From Myxococcales bacterium (GTDB lineage: Bacteria; Myxococcota; Myxococcia; Myxococcales; Myxococcaceae), in the NCBI GenBank assembly GCA_020846875.1, contig JADLDB010000109.1, forward strand, positions 39,806 through 103,805: 64,000 nt of DNA. The letters run 5' to 3'. Positions 17,546 to 27,946 of the stretch are shown in pieces. A program made the position numbers and the translations under genes. Under the pieces are notes generated by a model. It was not told the DNA's origin. It searched no databases and was given only the letters and a program-made list of their open reading frames with translations. Numbering within the stretch: the stretch's first letter is position 1; every line of letters starts with the position of its first letter.

Positions 17546-19459
17546 ATGTCGCGGCGGCTCACCCTGGTCCTCGTCCTCGCTCTCGCCGGCTGCTCCTCCA
17601 CGAAGAGCGGCAAGCCCGTCGATCCCCACGCCCCCATGCGCGATCGGCTGTCGGCCTCTCCCGCGCCGGAGCCGTCGACCAGCAAGGGCGCGTGGCTCCA
17701 CGTCGATCGCCCGCTGCGCTTCTCCGACGAGCTCAAGGGCCGCGTGGTGCTGCTCGCCTTCTGGACCACCGCGTCCATCAGCTGCACGCAGACCTTCCCC
17801 ACCCTCGCCGCGCTGGAGGCGCGCTTCCGCCATCGCCCCTTCACCCTGGTCGGCGTGCACACCGGCAAGTTCGACGCCGAGCGCGACGCCGGGTTGGTCA
17901 AGGACGCGATGGCGAAGGCCGGCGTCGCCTTCCCCGTGGTGATGGACAGCGACTACTTCGTCTGGGCCGCCTACGGCGCGAAGAGCTGGCCCACGTTGGC
18001 CCTCATCGACAGCGAGGGCTTCGTCGTCGCCATGGAGGCCGGCGAGCCCGACGGCCGCGTGCTGGAGGTCGCCATCAACAACCTGCTCGACGACGGCGAG
18101 CGCCGGGGCGTGCTGGCGAAGGCGCCTCCCGCGTGGAAGGTGGACCCTCCGCCCGCGCCCAGAGAACCGCTCGCCTTCCCCGCGAAGGTCGCCGCGCTCG
18201 ACGGGGATCGCTTCGCCGTCTCCGACACCGGGCACCACCGCGTGCTCGTCTTCACCACGAAGGGCCAGCTCCTCCACGTCGTCGGCAGCGGGCGGCAGGG
18301 CCTGGTGGAAGGCGCTTTCTCCTCCGCCGCCTTCGACGCGCCCCAGGGCCTCGCCGCCCAGGGCGAGGTGCTCTTCGTCGCCGACTCCGGCAACCACGTG
18401 GTGCGGAAGGTGGACCTCGCGCAGAAGACCGTGTCCACCCTCGTCGGCACCGGGGAGTTGGGCCGCGGCCAGCGGGAGCTCAAAGGGCCGGGGCCGACGG
18501 TCGCGCTGCGCAGCCCCTGGGACGTCACGGTCGCCGGAGACTTCCTGGTGATCGCCACCGCCGGCTCCAACCAGCTCTACCGCTACGCCCTGTCGAAGGG
18601 CAGCGTGGAGCCGTGGGCCGGCGCGGGCGTGGAGGAGCTCACCGACGGTCCAAAGGAGAAGGCCGCCTTCGCGCGTCCCTCGGGGCTCTCGGTGTCGGCC
18701 CCGTACGTCCTCGTCGCGGACGCCGGCAACAGCGCCGTGCGCCAGGTGCACGTCGCCACCGGAGAGACCACCACCCTCGTTGGCACTGGCCTGTTCACCT
18801 TCGGCGACGTCGACGGACCGAAGGCCGACGCCCGCCTGCAATTCCCGCTGGCCGTCACCGCCCTGGGCGACGCCGTCTTCGTGGCCGACAGCTACAACGG
18901 GAAGGTGAAGCGCGTGTCGAAGGACGGCGCGGTGACCAGCGTCGCGTCCGGCCTCGCGCGGCCCTCGGGCCTCACCGCCGTCGGGGCTCGCCTGCTCGTC
19001 GCGGACACCGACGCGCACCGGCTCGTCTGGGTGGAGCCGGCCACCGGCGCCGTCGAGCCGCTCGCGCTGGCCGACGTGCCTGCGCCCGCCACCGGCGTCG
19101 AGCGCCCCGCCTTCGCCCTGAAGCGCGCCACGGTGAAGCGCGGGCCGGGCGCCGTGCGGCTGCTCATCCCCGCGCCGCAGAACGAGTCATTCTCGGAGGA
19201 GGCGCCGGTCCTCGTCGAGACGAGGCCGGCCGGGTGCGCCCTGCGCGGGCCCGCGACCTGGAAGGTGACCGCTGCTGAGGCGCAGATCGAGCTGCCCGTC
19301 GAGGCGGGCGGAGCGGGAGCGCTCGTCGTCGGGGTCGACCTGTACTCGCGCCCTGACGGGAAGGAGTACACGAAGCTCAACCGCGCGCAGCTCACCGTGC
19401 CGATCTTCGCGTCGGACGACGCCAGTGACGTGGTGGAGGTGCCAGCGCGGGTGAGGTAG
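17546..19459 (+). CDS. Lipoprotein with thioredoxin-fold and NHL-propeller domains
   Basis: 637 aa. The signal peptide ends in LALAGC (lipobox). Residues 40-180 are a TlpA-like thioredoxin fold: FSDELKGRVVLLAFWTTASISC and TFPTLAALE, then KSWPTLALIDSEG with the cis-Pro. The usual WCxxC is replaced by TTASISC, so only one Cys remains and thiol exchange by two cysteines is not possible. Residues 200-520 contain NHL-type beta-propeller repeats (RFAVSDTGHHRVLVF, LFVADSGNHVVRKVD, VLVADAGNSAVRQV, VFVADSYNGKVKRV). The domain order matches NHLRC2-like proteins. A final beta domain follows. The start at 17546 is the ATG of a well-formed signal peptide. Confidence 0.87.
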   Translation: MSRRLTLVLVLALAGCSSTKSGKPVDPHAPMRDRLSASPAPEPSTSKGAWLHVDRPLRFSDELKGRVVLLAFWTTASISCTQTFPTLAALEARFRHRPFTLVGVHTGKFDAERDAGLVKDAMAKAGVAFPVVMDSDYFVWAAYGAKSWPTLALIDSEGFVVAMEAGEPDGRVLEVAINNLLDDGERRGVLAKAPPAWKVDPPPAPREPLAFPAKVAALDGDRFAVSDTGHHRVLVFTTKGQLLHVVGSGRQGLVEGAFSSAAFDAPQGLAAQGEVLFVADSGNHVVRKVDLAQKTVSTLVGTGELGRGQRELKGPGPTVALRSPWDVTVAGDFLVIATAGSNQLYRYALSKGSVEPWAGAGVEELTDGPKEKAAFARPSGLSVSAPYVLVADAGNSAVRQVHVATGETTTLVGTGLFTFGDVDGPKADARLQFPLAVTALGDAVFVADSYNGKVKRVSKDGAVTSVASGLARPSGLTAVGARLLVADTDAHRLVWVEPATGAVEPLALADVPAPATGVERPAFALKRATVKRGPGAVRLLIPAPQNESFSEEAPVLVETRPAGCALRGPATWKVTAAEAQIELPVEAGGAGALVVGVDLYSRPDGKEYTKLNRAQLTVPIFASDDASDVVEVPARVR

Positions 19460-19467
19460 CGCGGCCT

Positions 19468-20169
19468 CTAGTCGCCCGCGCGGAAGTTGACCGACAGGCC
19501 CACCGTCCAGAAGGCCCCGCCCAGGCCGTTGGGCAGCGGGAGCGTGTTCCCCGGCACGTCCCGCTGATCGAAGTCGAGGTACAGGCTGTTCCACTTGAGG
19601 AACACGCCTTTGGCGTAGGTGCCCAGCGCGAACCAGCGGGTGAAGAACCAGTCGAAGTTGATGGTCCACTCCACGACGAGGCCGTCGCTGCCCATCCGCT
19701 CGCCGGCGATCCCGTAGCCCAGCCCGAAGCCGGTGGAGAGATCGAACACCACCGGCCGCTTCTCGTACTTCATGATCTTGAAGACGCTCTCCAGCGGGTG
19801 CCACGCCACCGTGCCGACGATGAAGCCGGCTCCGCCGCGGCTCGAGCTGAAGACGTCCCAGCCGGTGGCGGTGAAGTCCACGCCCACCGACGCGTGCCCG
19901 AGGATGACGTAGGCCGCCTTGAGCGCCAGCGTGTGCGAGGTCTGCAGATCGCCCGCGAAGACGCTGGCGTAGCTCTCGCCCACCTGCGCCGCGAGGTCCG
20001 CCTGGCTCACGTTCCAGAAGCCCGGCCCGTACTGCACCGAGAAGATGAAGCCGCCTTCCGAGAACTTCGGCGGATCCGCCCGCGCCGCAGCCGCCGCCAC
20101 CACCACCCCGAGGACAGCCCAACGAAACGTGGAGACGAGGAGCGCCCGCGAATAGAACAACCGCACCAT
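19468..20169 (-). CDS. Outer-membrane beta-barrel-like secreted protein
   Basis: 233 aa from ATG 20169. The signal peptide (RWAVLGVVVAAAAARADP) is followed by a barrel-like body with alternating hydrophobic strands and aromatic girdles (GGFIFSVQYGPGFWNV, YVILGHASVGVDFTATGWDV, VFDLSTGFGLGYGIAG, INFDWFFTRWFALGTYAKG). The C-terminal strand ends GLSVNFRAGD. About eight to ten strands would fit. The function is unknown; gliding-related outer-membrane proteins of this size exist, but I cannot support a name. The ATG is back to back with the sucA ATG inside CATATG (20167-20172). A GTG at codon 2 and a TTG at codon 4 are alternative starts that would give the sucA leader room. Confidence 0.8.
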   Translation of the reverse strand: MVRLFYSRALLVSTFRWAVLGVVVAAAAARADPPKFSEGGFIFSVQYGPGFWNVSQADLAAQVGESYASVFAGDLQTSHTLALKAAYVILGHASVGVDFTATGWDVFSSSRGGAGFIVGTVAWHPLESVFKIMKYEKRPVVFDLSTGFGLGYGIAGERMGSDGLVVEWTINFDWFFTRWFALGTYAKGVFLKWNSLYLDFDQRDVPGNTLPLPNGLGGAFWTVGLSVNFRAGD

Positions 20170-22992
<2,823 letters not shown>

Positions 22993-22994
22993 GA

Positions 22995-24191
22995 ATGCCC
23001 GTCGAACTCAAAGTCCCCGCCCTCGGCGAGTCCATCACCGAGGCCATCGTCGGCAAGTGGCACAAGAAGGTGGGTGACGCCGTCGCCGCCGATGAGCCCG
23101 TCGTCGTCCTCGAGACGGACAAGGTCACCATCGACGTGCAGGCGCCTTCCGCCGGCGCCGTCACCGCCATCAGCCACGCCGAAGGCGACAAGGTGAAGAT
23201 CGGCGACGTGCTGGGCCTCATCGATCCCTCGAAGGCCGGCGTGAAGGCCACCGCCCCCACCCCCGCCCCGGCCGCTCCTGCCCTCGCCGCGCCCTCGTCA
23301 GGCGATGGAGTAGCCCCGCTGTCCACGCCCGTGGCCCGGGCGGTGGCCGCCGAGCGCGGCGTCGAGCTGGCGAGGGTGGCCGGCTCGGGCGCCCAGGGCC
23401 GGGTGATGAAGGACGACGTGCTCAAGGCCGCCCAGCCGCCCGCCGCCCAGGCCAGGGCTCCGTCGACGCCGCTGCAGGGTCCGGCCGGCCCTCGCGCGGA
23501 GGAGCGCGTGAAGATGACGCCGCTGCGCAAGCGCGTGGCCGAGCGGCTGCTCCAGGCCCAGTCCAACGCCGCCATCCTCACCACCTTCAACGAGGTGGAC
23601 ATGAGCGCGGTGATGGCGATGCGCAAGGGATACAACGAGCGCTTCGAGAAGAAGCACGGCCTCAAGCTGGGCTTCATGTCCTTCTTCATCAAGGCCGCGG
23701 TGGACGCGCTCAAGACCTTCCCCGCGGTGAACGCCTTCATCGACGCAGAGGACGTCGTCTTCCATCACTTCTACGACATCGGCGTGGCGGTCTCGGGCAG
23801 CCGCGGCCTGGTGGTGCCGGTGGTGCGCGACGCGGATCAGAAGTCCATGGCCGAATTGGAGAAAGTGATCGCCGACTTCGGCGCCCGCGCCCGCGCCGAC
23901 AAGCTGCAGCTCTCCGAGCTCCAGGGCGGCACCTTCACCATCAGCAACGGGGGCATCTTCGGCTCCATGCTGTCGACGCCCATCTTGAACCCGCCGCAGA
24001 CCGGCATCCTCGGGATGCACAACATCACCGAGCGCGCCGTGGTGAAGGACGGACAGATCGTCGCCCGCCCGATGATGTACCTCGCCCTCTCGTACGATCA
24101 CCGCCTCATCGACGGGCGCGAAGCCGTGCAGTTCCTCGTGCGCCTCAAGGACTGCATCGAAGCGCCCGAGCGGCTCCTTCTTGAGATCTGA
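22995..24191 (+). CDS. sucB: 2-oxoglutarate dehydrogenase E2 (dihydrolipoyl succinyltransferase)
   Basis: 398 aa. The N-terminal lipoyl domain (1-77) has the acceptor lysine in ETDKVTIDV (K43). A Pro/Ala linker leads to the E1/E3-binding domain ([20 protein letters not shown] ... [11 protein letters not shown], residues 110-150). The C-terminal catalytic domain has [48 protein letters not shown] and the active-site HxxxDG in [16 protein letters not shown] single lipoyl domain is the rule for SucB. It begins 2 bases after the sucA stop, so the two are co-translated. A hairpin lies right after its stop. Confidence 0.96.
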   Translation: MPVELKVPALGESITEAIVGKWHKKVGDAVAADEPVVVLETDKVTIDVQAPSAGAVTAISHAEGDKVKIGDVLGLIDPSKAGVKATAPTPAPAAPALAAPSSGDGVAPLSTPVARAVAAERGVELARVAGSGAQGRVMKDDVLKAAQPPAAQARAPSTPLQGPAGPRAEERVKMTPLRKRVAERLLQAQSNAAILTTFNEVDMSAVMAMRKGYNERFEKKHGLKLGFMSFFIKAAVDALKTFPAVNAFIDAEDVVFHHFYDIGVAVSGSRGLVVPVVRDADQKSMAELEKVIADFGARARADKLQLSELQGGTFTISNGGIFGSMLSTPILNPPQTGILGMHNITERAVVKDGQIVARPMMYLALSYDHRLIDGREAVQFLVRLKDCIEAPERLLLEI

Positions 24192-24195
24192 TCAG

Positions 24196-24219
24196 CACCG
24201 TCTCGTTTTCGGGACGGTG
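24196..24219 (+). terminator. Hairpin after sucB, possible U-poor terminator
   Basis: CACCGTCTCG, TTTT, CGGGACGGTG form a 10-base stem (one T-G wobble) with a TTTT loop, starting 5 bases after the sucB stop. No U-run follows, so it may stop transcription weakly, protect the sucAB mRNA 3' end, or act in the 5' leader of the cold-shock gene. The structure is seen; the role is inference. Confidence 0.5.
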
Positions 24220-24350
24220 GTGGGACTCAGGCACACGGGGGGCGTGGACTTCGCGCCAGCGCCGTGGGTAGTTTTTTCTCGTCTTCCGGCAGGAAGCGGG
24301 GGGACCCAGGCGGACGTTTTGCCACCTGAGAACCAAGGAAAGACAGAAGC

Positions 24351-24554
24351 ATGGCTACCGGTACAGTGAAGTGGTTCAACGACTCGAAGGGGTATGGCTT
24401 CATCGTGCAGGACGGAGGCGGTGAAGACGTGTTCTGCCACCACTCGGCGATCCAGATGGACGGATTCAGGACGCTCGCCGAAGGCCAGAAGGTGACGTTC
24501 GACGTCACCAAGGGGCCGAAGGGGCTGCAGGCGCAGAACGTGAAGGCCGCCTGA
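24351..24554 (+). CDS. Cold-shock domain protein, CspA family
   Basis: 67 aa, a single cold-shock domain that binds single-stranded RNA and DNA and melts mRNA structure. Both ribonucleoprotein motifs are present (KGYGFIVQ and [10 protein letters not shown]; the usual FVHHSAI has a Cys here), and the family start [14 protein letters not shown] is exact. The ribosome binding site AAGGAAAG lies about 10 bases upstream. The leader between sucB and this gene is 159 bases, contains a T6 tract (about 24269-24274) and the hairpin at 24196-24219, and could hold the temperature-responsive structure typical of csp genes; that part is inference. A strong terminator follows at 24582-24618. Confidence 0.95.
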   Translation: MATGTVKWFNDSKGYGFIVQDGGGEDVFCHHSAIQMDGFRTLAEGQKVTFDVTKGPKGLQAQNVKAA

Positions 24555-24581
24555 CGCGCATCCAGGCATGAATGAAGTGCA

Positions 24582-24618
24582 CGAGGGCTCGGTCGGGGGA
24601 CCGGGCCCTCGATCTTTT
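24582..24618 (+). terminator. Strong intrinsic terminator after the cold-shock gene
   Basis: CGAGGGCTCGGTC (24582-24594) pairs over 13 positions (one T-G wobble) with GACCGGGCCCTCG (24599-24611) around a 4-base loop, followed by ATCTTTT. It lies 28 bases past the csp stop and isolates it from the cytochrome gene. Confidence 0.85.
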
Positions 24619-24688
24619 GAGGGGGTCAGGGGTGCGCGAGGCCGAAGCTGCGTTACCTGAAGGGTCGACACCAGGGGAGGACACCCAA

Positions 24689-25174
24689 ATGAACCGGATC
24701 GCCGCGCTCGCCGTCATCGCCCTCGGGGGCACCGCCTTCGCGCAGGGCAGCATCTTCCCGTCGAAGCAGGACCGCCAGCTGGCGAAGCACCTGTCGCCCG
24801 ACGAGGTGTCCCAGGCGAACCGCAAGTTCCTCAAGGGGAAGATGAAGGCGCACGGGAAGGATCTGAAGGAGCTGTCGATGGCCGTCGCGACGCTCGACTA
24901 CGCGCGGGCAGCGAAGTACGCGCAGGGCATCGCCAACCAGGCCCGGCTCGATCCCGCCACGGCGGGCGCCGACAAGCTTGGCTACTTCGCGCTGCAGGAC
25001 AACCTGAAGAAGCTCGCGACCGAGCTGGTCACCATCGCCAACGAGAAGGACGACCAGGAGCTCGTCACCGCCTACGCGCACCTGGTGCAGACCTGCGCGA
25101 GCTGCCACCACGGCTTCGTCGCGCAGAAGGCCGCGGAGACGCCGGCGGAGAAGGCGCCGGAGCCGAAGAAGTAG
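24689..25174 (+). CDS. Periplasmic cytochrome c'-like protein
   Basis: 161 aa from ATG 24689, which has the ribosome binding site GGGGAGG. A signal peptide (NRIAALAVIALGGTAFAQG) directs export. The body is predicted all-helical, and a single haem-binding CxxCH (QTCASCHHGF) lies near the C-terminus, about residue 140. This is the geometry of cytochrome c' and the c-type cytochrome b562 relatives (four-helix bundle, haem at the end of the last helix). An extra Lys/Pro/Glu tail follows. Its electron partner is unknown, and there is no neighbouring oxidase or dehydrogenase gene. It stands alone between a terminator and a non-coding stretch. Confidence 0.85.
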   Translation: MNRIAALAVIALGGTAFAQGSIFPSKQDRQLAKHLSPDEVSQANRKFLKGKMKAHGKDLKELSMAVATLDYARAAKYAQGIANQARLDPATAGADKLGYFALQDNLKKLATELVTIANEKDDQELVTAYAHLVQTCASCHHGFVAQKAAETPAEKAPEPKK

Positions 25175-25503
25175 TCATGGCACAGGCTACGGCGTCGGAG
25201 AGCGCCGGCCGGCACAGAGCGCGCGCACTGAAGCCCTCTTCTTTGGCGCCGCAGGTTGGCGCGCAGCCGTGACAGGCGGGGGCCGGGCCGGGTGCGTGCG
25301 GCGCGTCTCCAGTGCTAGAGCGCCGATCAGGTCGGCGGACCCAGTGACGTCGGTGAGTTGCGAGCAGACCAAGGCGCGACGAGGGAAGCTGCTGGTGGGC
25401 AACTGACCGAGGAGCAACGACGGGATGCGACTCAAATCGCCGATGTCACGTCACGACGGGAGCCAACCTGTTCGGTGCTCTAGGCATGCCGCGAGGTGAA
25501 CGA
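25175..25503. other. Intergenic stretch without a supported gene
   Basis: I find no signal peptide, motif or start with a ribosome binding site in this 329-base stretch on either strand. A short open run near 25390-25480 (reading QLTEEQRRDATQIADVTSRR) looks protein-like but has no start and is too short to assign. The last bases contain the ribosome binding site of the next gene. Confidence 0.5.
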
Positions 25504-25959
25504 GTGAGGCGAGTCATCGTGTCGGGTGCGCTGCTGGTCGTCGTGCTGGTGGGCTGTCTGCAACCGGTCGGTGAGGCCAACGGCCAGGTGATCACCTCCT
25601 GCCGCGGCGATTGCCCGTACGGTGAGTGCGACGACTGGTGCGCCAGCCACGCCGACGCCGGCTGTGACTCGCCTGAGGACTGCCTTCGGCGCTCGGCTTG
25701 CCGCACGCTGTCCTCCTGCGCCGCGTACACGGCTGACCGCTTCGGACTGGAGGCTGGCCGGGCCTCGGCATGCGCGGCGACGCCGGGCTCCTACTGCGCG
25801 GCGGCGGCGGGCGCCGACGGGCTGAAGGTCACGCTGGCGGTGGGCTGCTCCGACGCGGGCGTGGAGAGCGTGCTGTGCTCGGCCATCGACACCTGCGACG
25901 GTGGCGTGCGCCCCGCCATCTGCCGCGCGGCGTGCGGCCCGCAGTACTGCGTTCGCTGA
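25504..25959 (+). CDS. Small Cys-rich lipoprotein
   Basis: 151 aa. The start is decided by the ribosome binding site: GAGGTGA lies 4 bases before the GTG at 25504, while the in-frame ATG at 25486 has none. The signal peptide ends in VLVGC (lipobox). The mature part has about 16 Cys in patterns like CRGDCPYGECDDWCASH, CDSPEDCLRRSACRTLSSC and CRAACGPQYC, so a compact disulfide-rich fold is expected. No family is recognised. It faces the large (GGGX)n lipoprotein gene that ends at 26022 on the other strand. Confidence 0.8.
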   Translation: MRRVIVSGALLVVVLVGCLQPVGEANGQVITSCRGDCPYGECDDWCASHADAGCDSPEDCLRRSACRTLSSCAAYTADRFGLEAGRASACAATPGSYCAAAAGADGLKVTLAVGCSDAGVESVLCSAIDTCDGGVRPAICRAACGPQYCVR

Positions 25960-26021
25960 CGGCCAGGCCCCTCCAAGCGGCTCACCTGAGCGGCGCAGGG
26001 CGAGCCCCGGGGCGCCGGGCG

Positions 26022-27380
26022 TCAGGGGCAGTTGCTGATCGTCTGGTGCAGGTAGAGGAGCGTGCCCGTCTGGCCTCCGGCGTTGAGGTAGAGCGAGCTG
26101 GAGAGCGCCGCGTAGCGTGCCGGCCAGCCGGCCTGGAGCTGGAAGTTGATCTCGTAGCCGTTGGTGAGACTGCGGCCCGTCTCGGTGAGCGCCGCGCCGT
26201 TGAGCGAGCGAACGAGCGCGCCGTTGACCGTGTAGTACTCGCGGAACAGCCAACTGCCGTCGCGGTTGATGCGCAGCTTCGACTGCCGCGTGTTGCCGTA
26301 GCTGTCTGACCAGTAGTAGCTCCAGCAGGCGTAAGTCTCCTGCGGGGTGAGCAGGTAGCTGGTGACCGGTGCCTGCGTGAGCTGGAGCCGTTGGTCCGAG
26401 GTCCCCACGACGACGGTGAACGGCGTCGGGTAGCCCCAACTGTCGGCCGCGGTTCGAGCGCAGCCCGAAGGAGCATAGGCGCCGGTGTAGGCAGTCCAGG
26501 TGTGCGTTCCAGGCTCGACCGGTATCGAGAGCGTCCCCCCCGGCGCGATGGAGGTGCAGTTGGCGATGCGCTCGTAGCCGTCAACCACCGCCGAGACGAG
26601 CGCGAAGGAGGTCCTGTTCTCGAGGAGCAGGTTGGCTGTGCAATAGCCCTGCGTGCACGCCTGAGTCGACGCGCACGCGGCGCACGCGCCGCCGCCGTGG
26701 CCACACACCGCCTGCGCCGTGCCGCCCTGGCAGCGCCCACTGGAGTCGCAGCAGCCGGTGGGACAGGTGCTCGGCGTGCAGGTGGGCGCCCCGCCGCCCG
26801 TACCGCCACCGACTCCGCCTCCGACTCCGCCTCCGACTCCACCGCCGACGCCGCCACCGACTCCGCCACCGACTCCGCCTCCGACTCCGCCACCGACTCC
26901 GCCTCCGACGCCGCCGCCGACGCCTCCGCCGCCGCCGCCGCCGACGCCGCCTCCCGTGCCGCCTCCCGTGCCGCCACCGACTCCGCCACCGACTCCGCCT
27001 CCCGTGCCACCACCCACGCCGCCTCCGACTCCGCCTCCCGTGCCACCACCCACGCCGCCTCCGATGCCGCCTCCGACGCCACCACCCATACCGCCTCCGA
27101 CGCCACCGCCCGTGCCTCCGCCGACGCCGCCTCCCGTCCCTCCGCCAGCGCCGCCACCGCTCCCACCCCGACACTGTCTGGCGACGCACGCCGCGCCAGG
27201 GGCGCACGCCCTGCTGCACGCGCCGCAGTGCGCGGGATCGCTGCTCACATCAAAGCAGCCCGTCCCACAGGCAGACATTCCAGGAGGACACTCGGTACCG
27301 GCGTCTGGTGTGGGCGCAGAGCCGCAGGCGACACCCAGGAGCGCTCCGGCGAGGAGAGGGGCATGTAGGATTCGTGGCAT
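26022..27380 (-). CDS. Large (GGGX)n lipoprotein with Cys modules
   Basis: 452 aa from ATG 27380 (PRILHAPLLAGALLGVAC, lipobox). After the anchor comes a Cys module (CPPGMSACGTGCFDV, HCGACSRACAPGAAC), then about 125 residues of (GGGX)n with X mostly T, V, I or M, then a second Cys module (CPTGCCDSSGRCQGG, CGHGGGACAACASTQAC) and a C-terminal domain of about 190 residues (LLLENRTSFALVSAVVDGYE, TWTAYTGAYAPSGCARTA, EINFQLQAGWPARYAALSS). The glycine tract would act as a long flexible stalk holding the C-terminal domain away from the membrane. The Cys module is close to that of the 4828-5748 lipoprotein. Function is unknown. A start 13 codons upstream is in frame but would spoil the signal peptide. 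Confidence 0.85.
   Translation of the reverse strand: MPRILHAPLLAGALLGVACGSAPTPDAGTECPPGMSACGTGCFDVSSDPAHCGACSRACAPGAACVARQCRGGSGGGAGGGTGGGVGGGTGGGVGGGMGGGVGGGIGGGVGGGTGGGVGGGVGGGTGGGVGGGVGGGTGGGTGGGVGGGGGGGVGGGVGGGVGGGVGGGVGGGVGGGVGGGVGGGVGGGVGGGTGGGAPTCTPSTCPTGCCDSSGRCQGGTAQAVCGHGGGACAACASTQACTQGYCTANLLLENRTSFALVSAVVDGYERIANCTSIAPGGTLSIPVEPGTHTWTAYTGAYAPSGCARTAADSWGYPTPFTVVVGTSDQRLQLTQAPVTSYLLTPQETYACWSYYWSDSYGNTRQSKLRINRDGSWLFREYYTVNGALVRSLNGAALTETGRSLTNGYEINFQLQAGWPARYAALSSSLYLNAGGQTGTLLYLHQTISNCP
26792..27165 (-). repeat. Long (GGGX)n coding tandem repeat
   Basis: About thirty imperfect 12-base units (for example CCGCCTCCGACT on the plus strand) that read as GGGV or GGGT blocks on the minus strand. 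Variation between units is mostly at the X codon and at third positions, so the tract was built by duplication and then drifted. It is the longest of the three glycine tracts in the window and a likely site of length change. Confidence 0.88.
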
Positions 27381-27463
27381 GGTGTTCGAGACGCGCGAGG
27401 CACGGCCAAACAGGCTCACCCCTTCGTGCCTTGACCTCGCCTACACCAGCGCACCTCGGCTGT

Positions 27464-27946
27464 TCAGCTCTTGACCTTCATCCACATGGCGGTCTGGTCG
27501 CCCTCGTAGACGACCTTGTCTGCCTGGGTGAACTCGAAGCGGTAGCGGGCGACGATGTTGGTGTCGCCGCGGCGGGCGCGGGTGGTCCAGCCCTTGAGCA
27601 GCAGCGGCGCCCCCGGGGTGGCCAGCGCGAGGAAGCGCGCCTCGTGGATCTTCGCCCCGTAGCCGATCCACCCTTCGGCGTGGCGGAGATCGAAGACGTA
27701 CCAGGCGTGCAGGAAGCCCAGCATGCCGGTCATGTGCAGCATCAGCCCGCCGTTGACGTGCCGCGGGTGACGCACCGGGTGGACCCGCTGGCTCTTCGTG
27801 AGCGGGAGCTCGTCGTGCACCGGCATAGACGCCACCACCCGGCTGCCGTCGCGGTCGATCTCCAGCACCCGATCCATCAAGAGCGCATCCGGCCCGTACG
27901 GACAGTCGTCGATGAAGGCCTGCTCCAGGGGCGTCCCCGCGCTCAC
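27464..27946 (-). CDS. Hotdog-fold protein, possible thioesterase or dehydratase
   Basis: 160 aa from a GTG at 27946 that overlaps the peptidase stop as GTGA (27943-27946). The sequence fits a FabZ/thioesterase hotdog domain: PYGPDALLMDRVLEIDRDG, the central helix with HVNGGLMLHMTGMLGFLH, and strands ARFLALATPGAPLLLKGW and VARYRFEFTQADKVVYEG. In place of the FabZ catalytic His in HFPGxP there is HPRHVNGG, so the activity is uncertain; acyl-CoA or acyl-ACP chemistry is inference. Coupling to an S9 peptidase gene is probably only an operon effect. Confidence 0.75.
   Translation of the reverse strand: MSAGTPLEQAFIDDCPYGPDALLMDRVLEIDRDGSRVVASMPVHDELPLTKSQRVHPVRHPRHVNGGLMLHMTGMLGFLHAWYVFDLRHAEGWIGYGAKIHEARFLALATPGAPLLLKGWTTRARRGDTNIVARYRFEFTQADKVVYEGDQTAMWMKVKS

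Noticed and set aside
25390..25485. Protein-like run QLTEEQRRDATQIADVTSRR
   Set aside because: No start codon with ribosome binding site, too short, and no matching neighbour; chance cannot be excluded.
26792..27165. Tandem units considered as a CRISPR array
   Set aside because: Units are about 12 bases without spacers, lie in a coding frame and encode GGGX.
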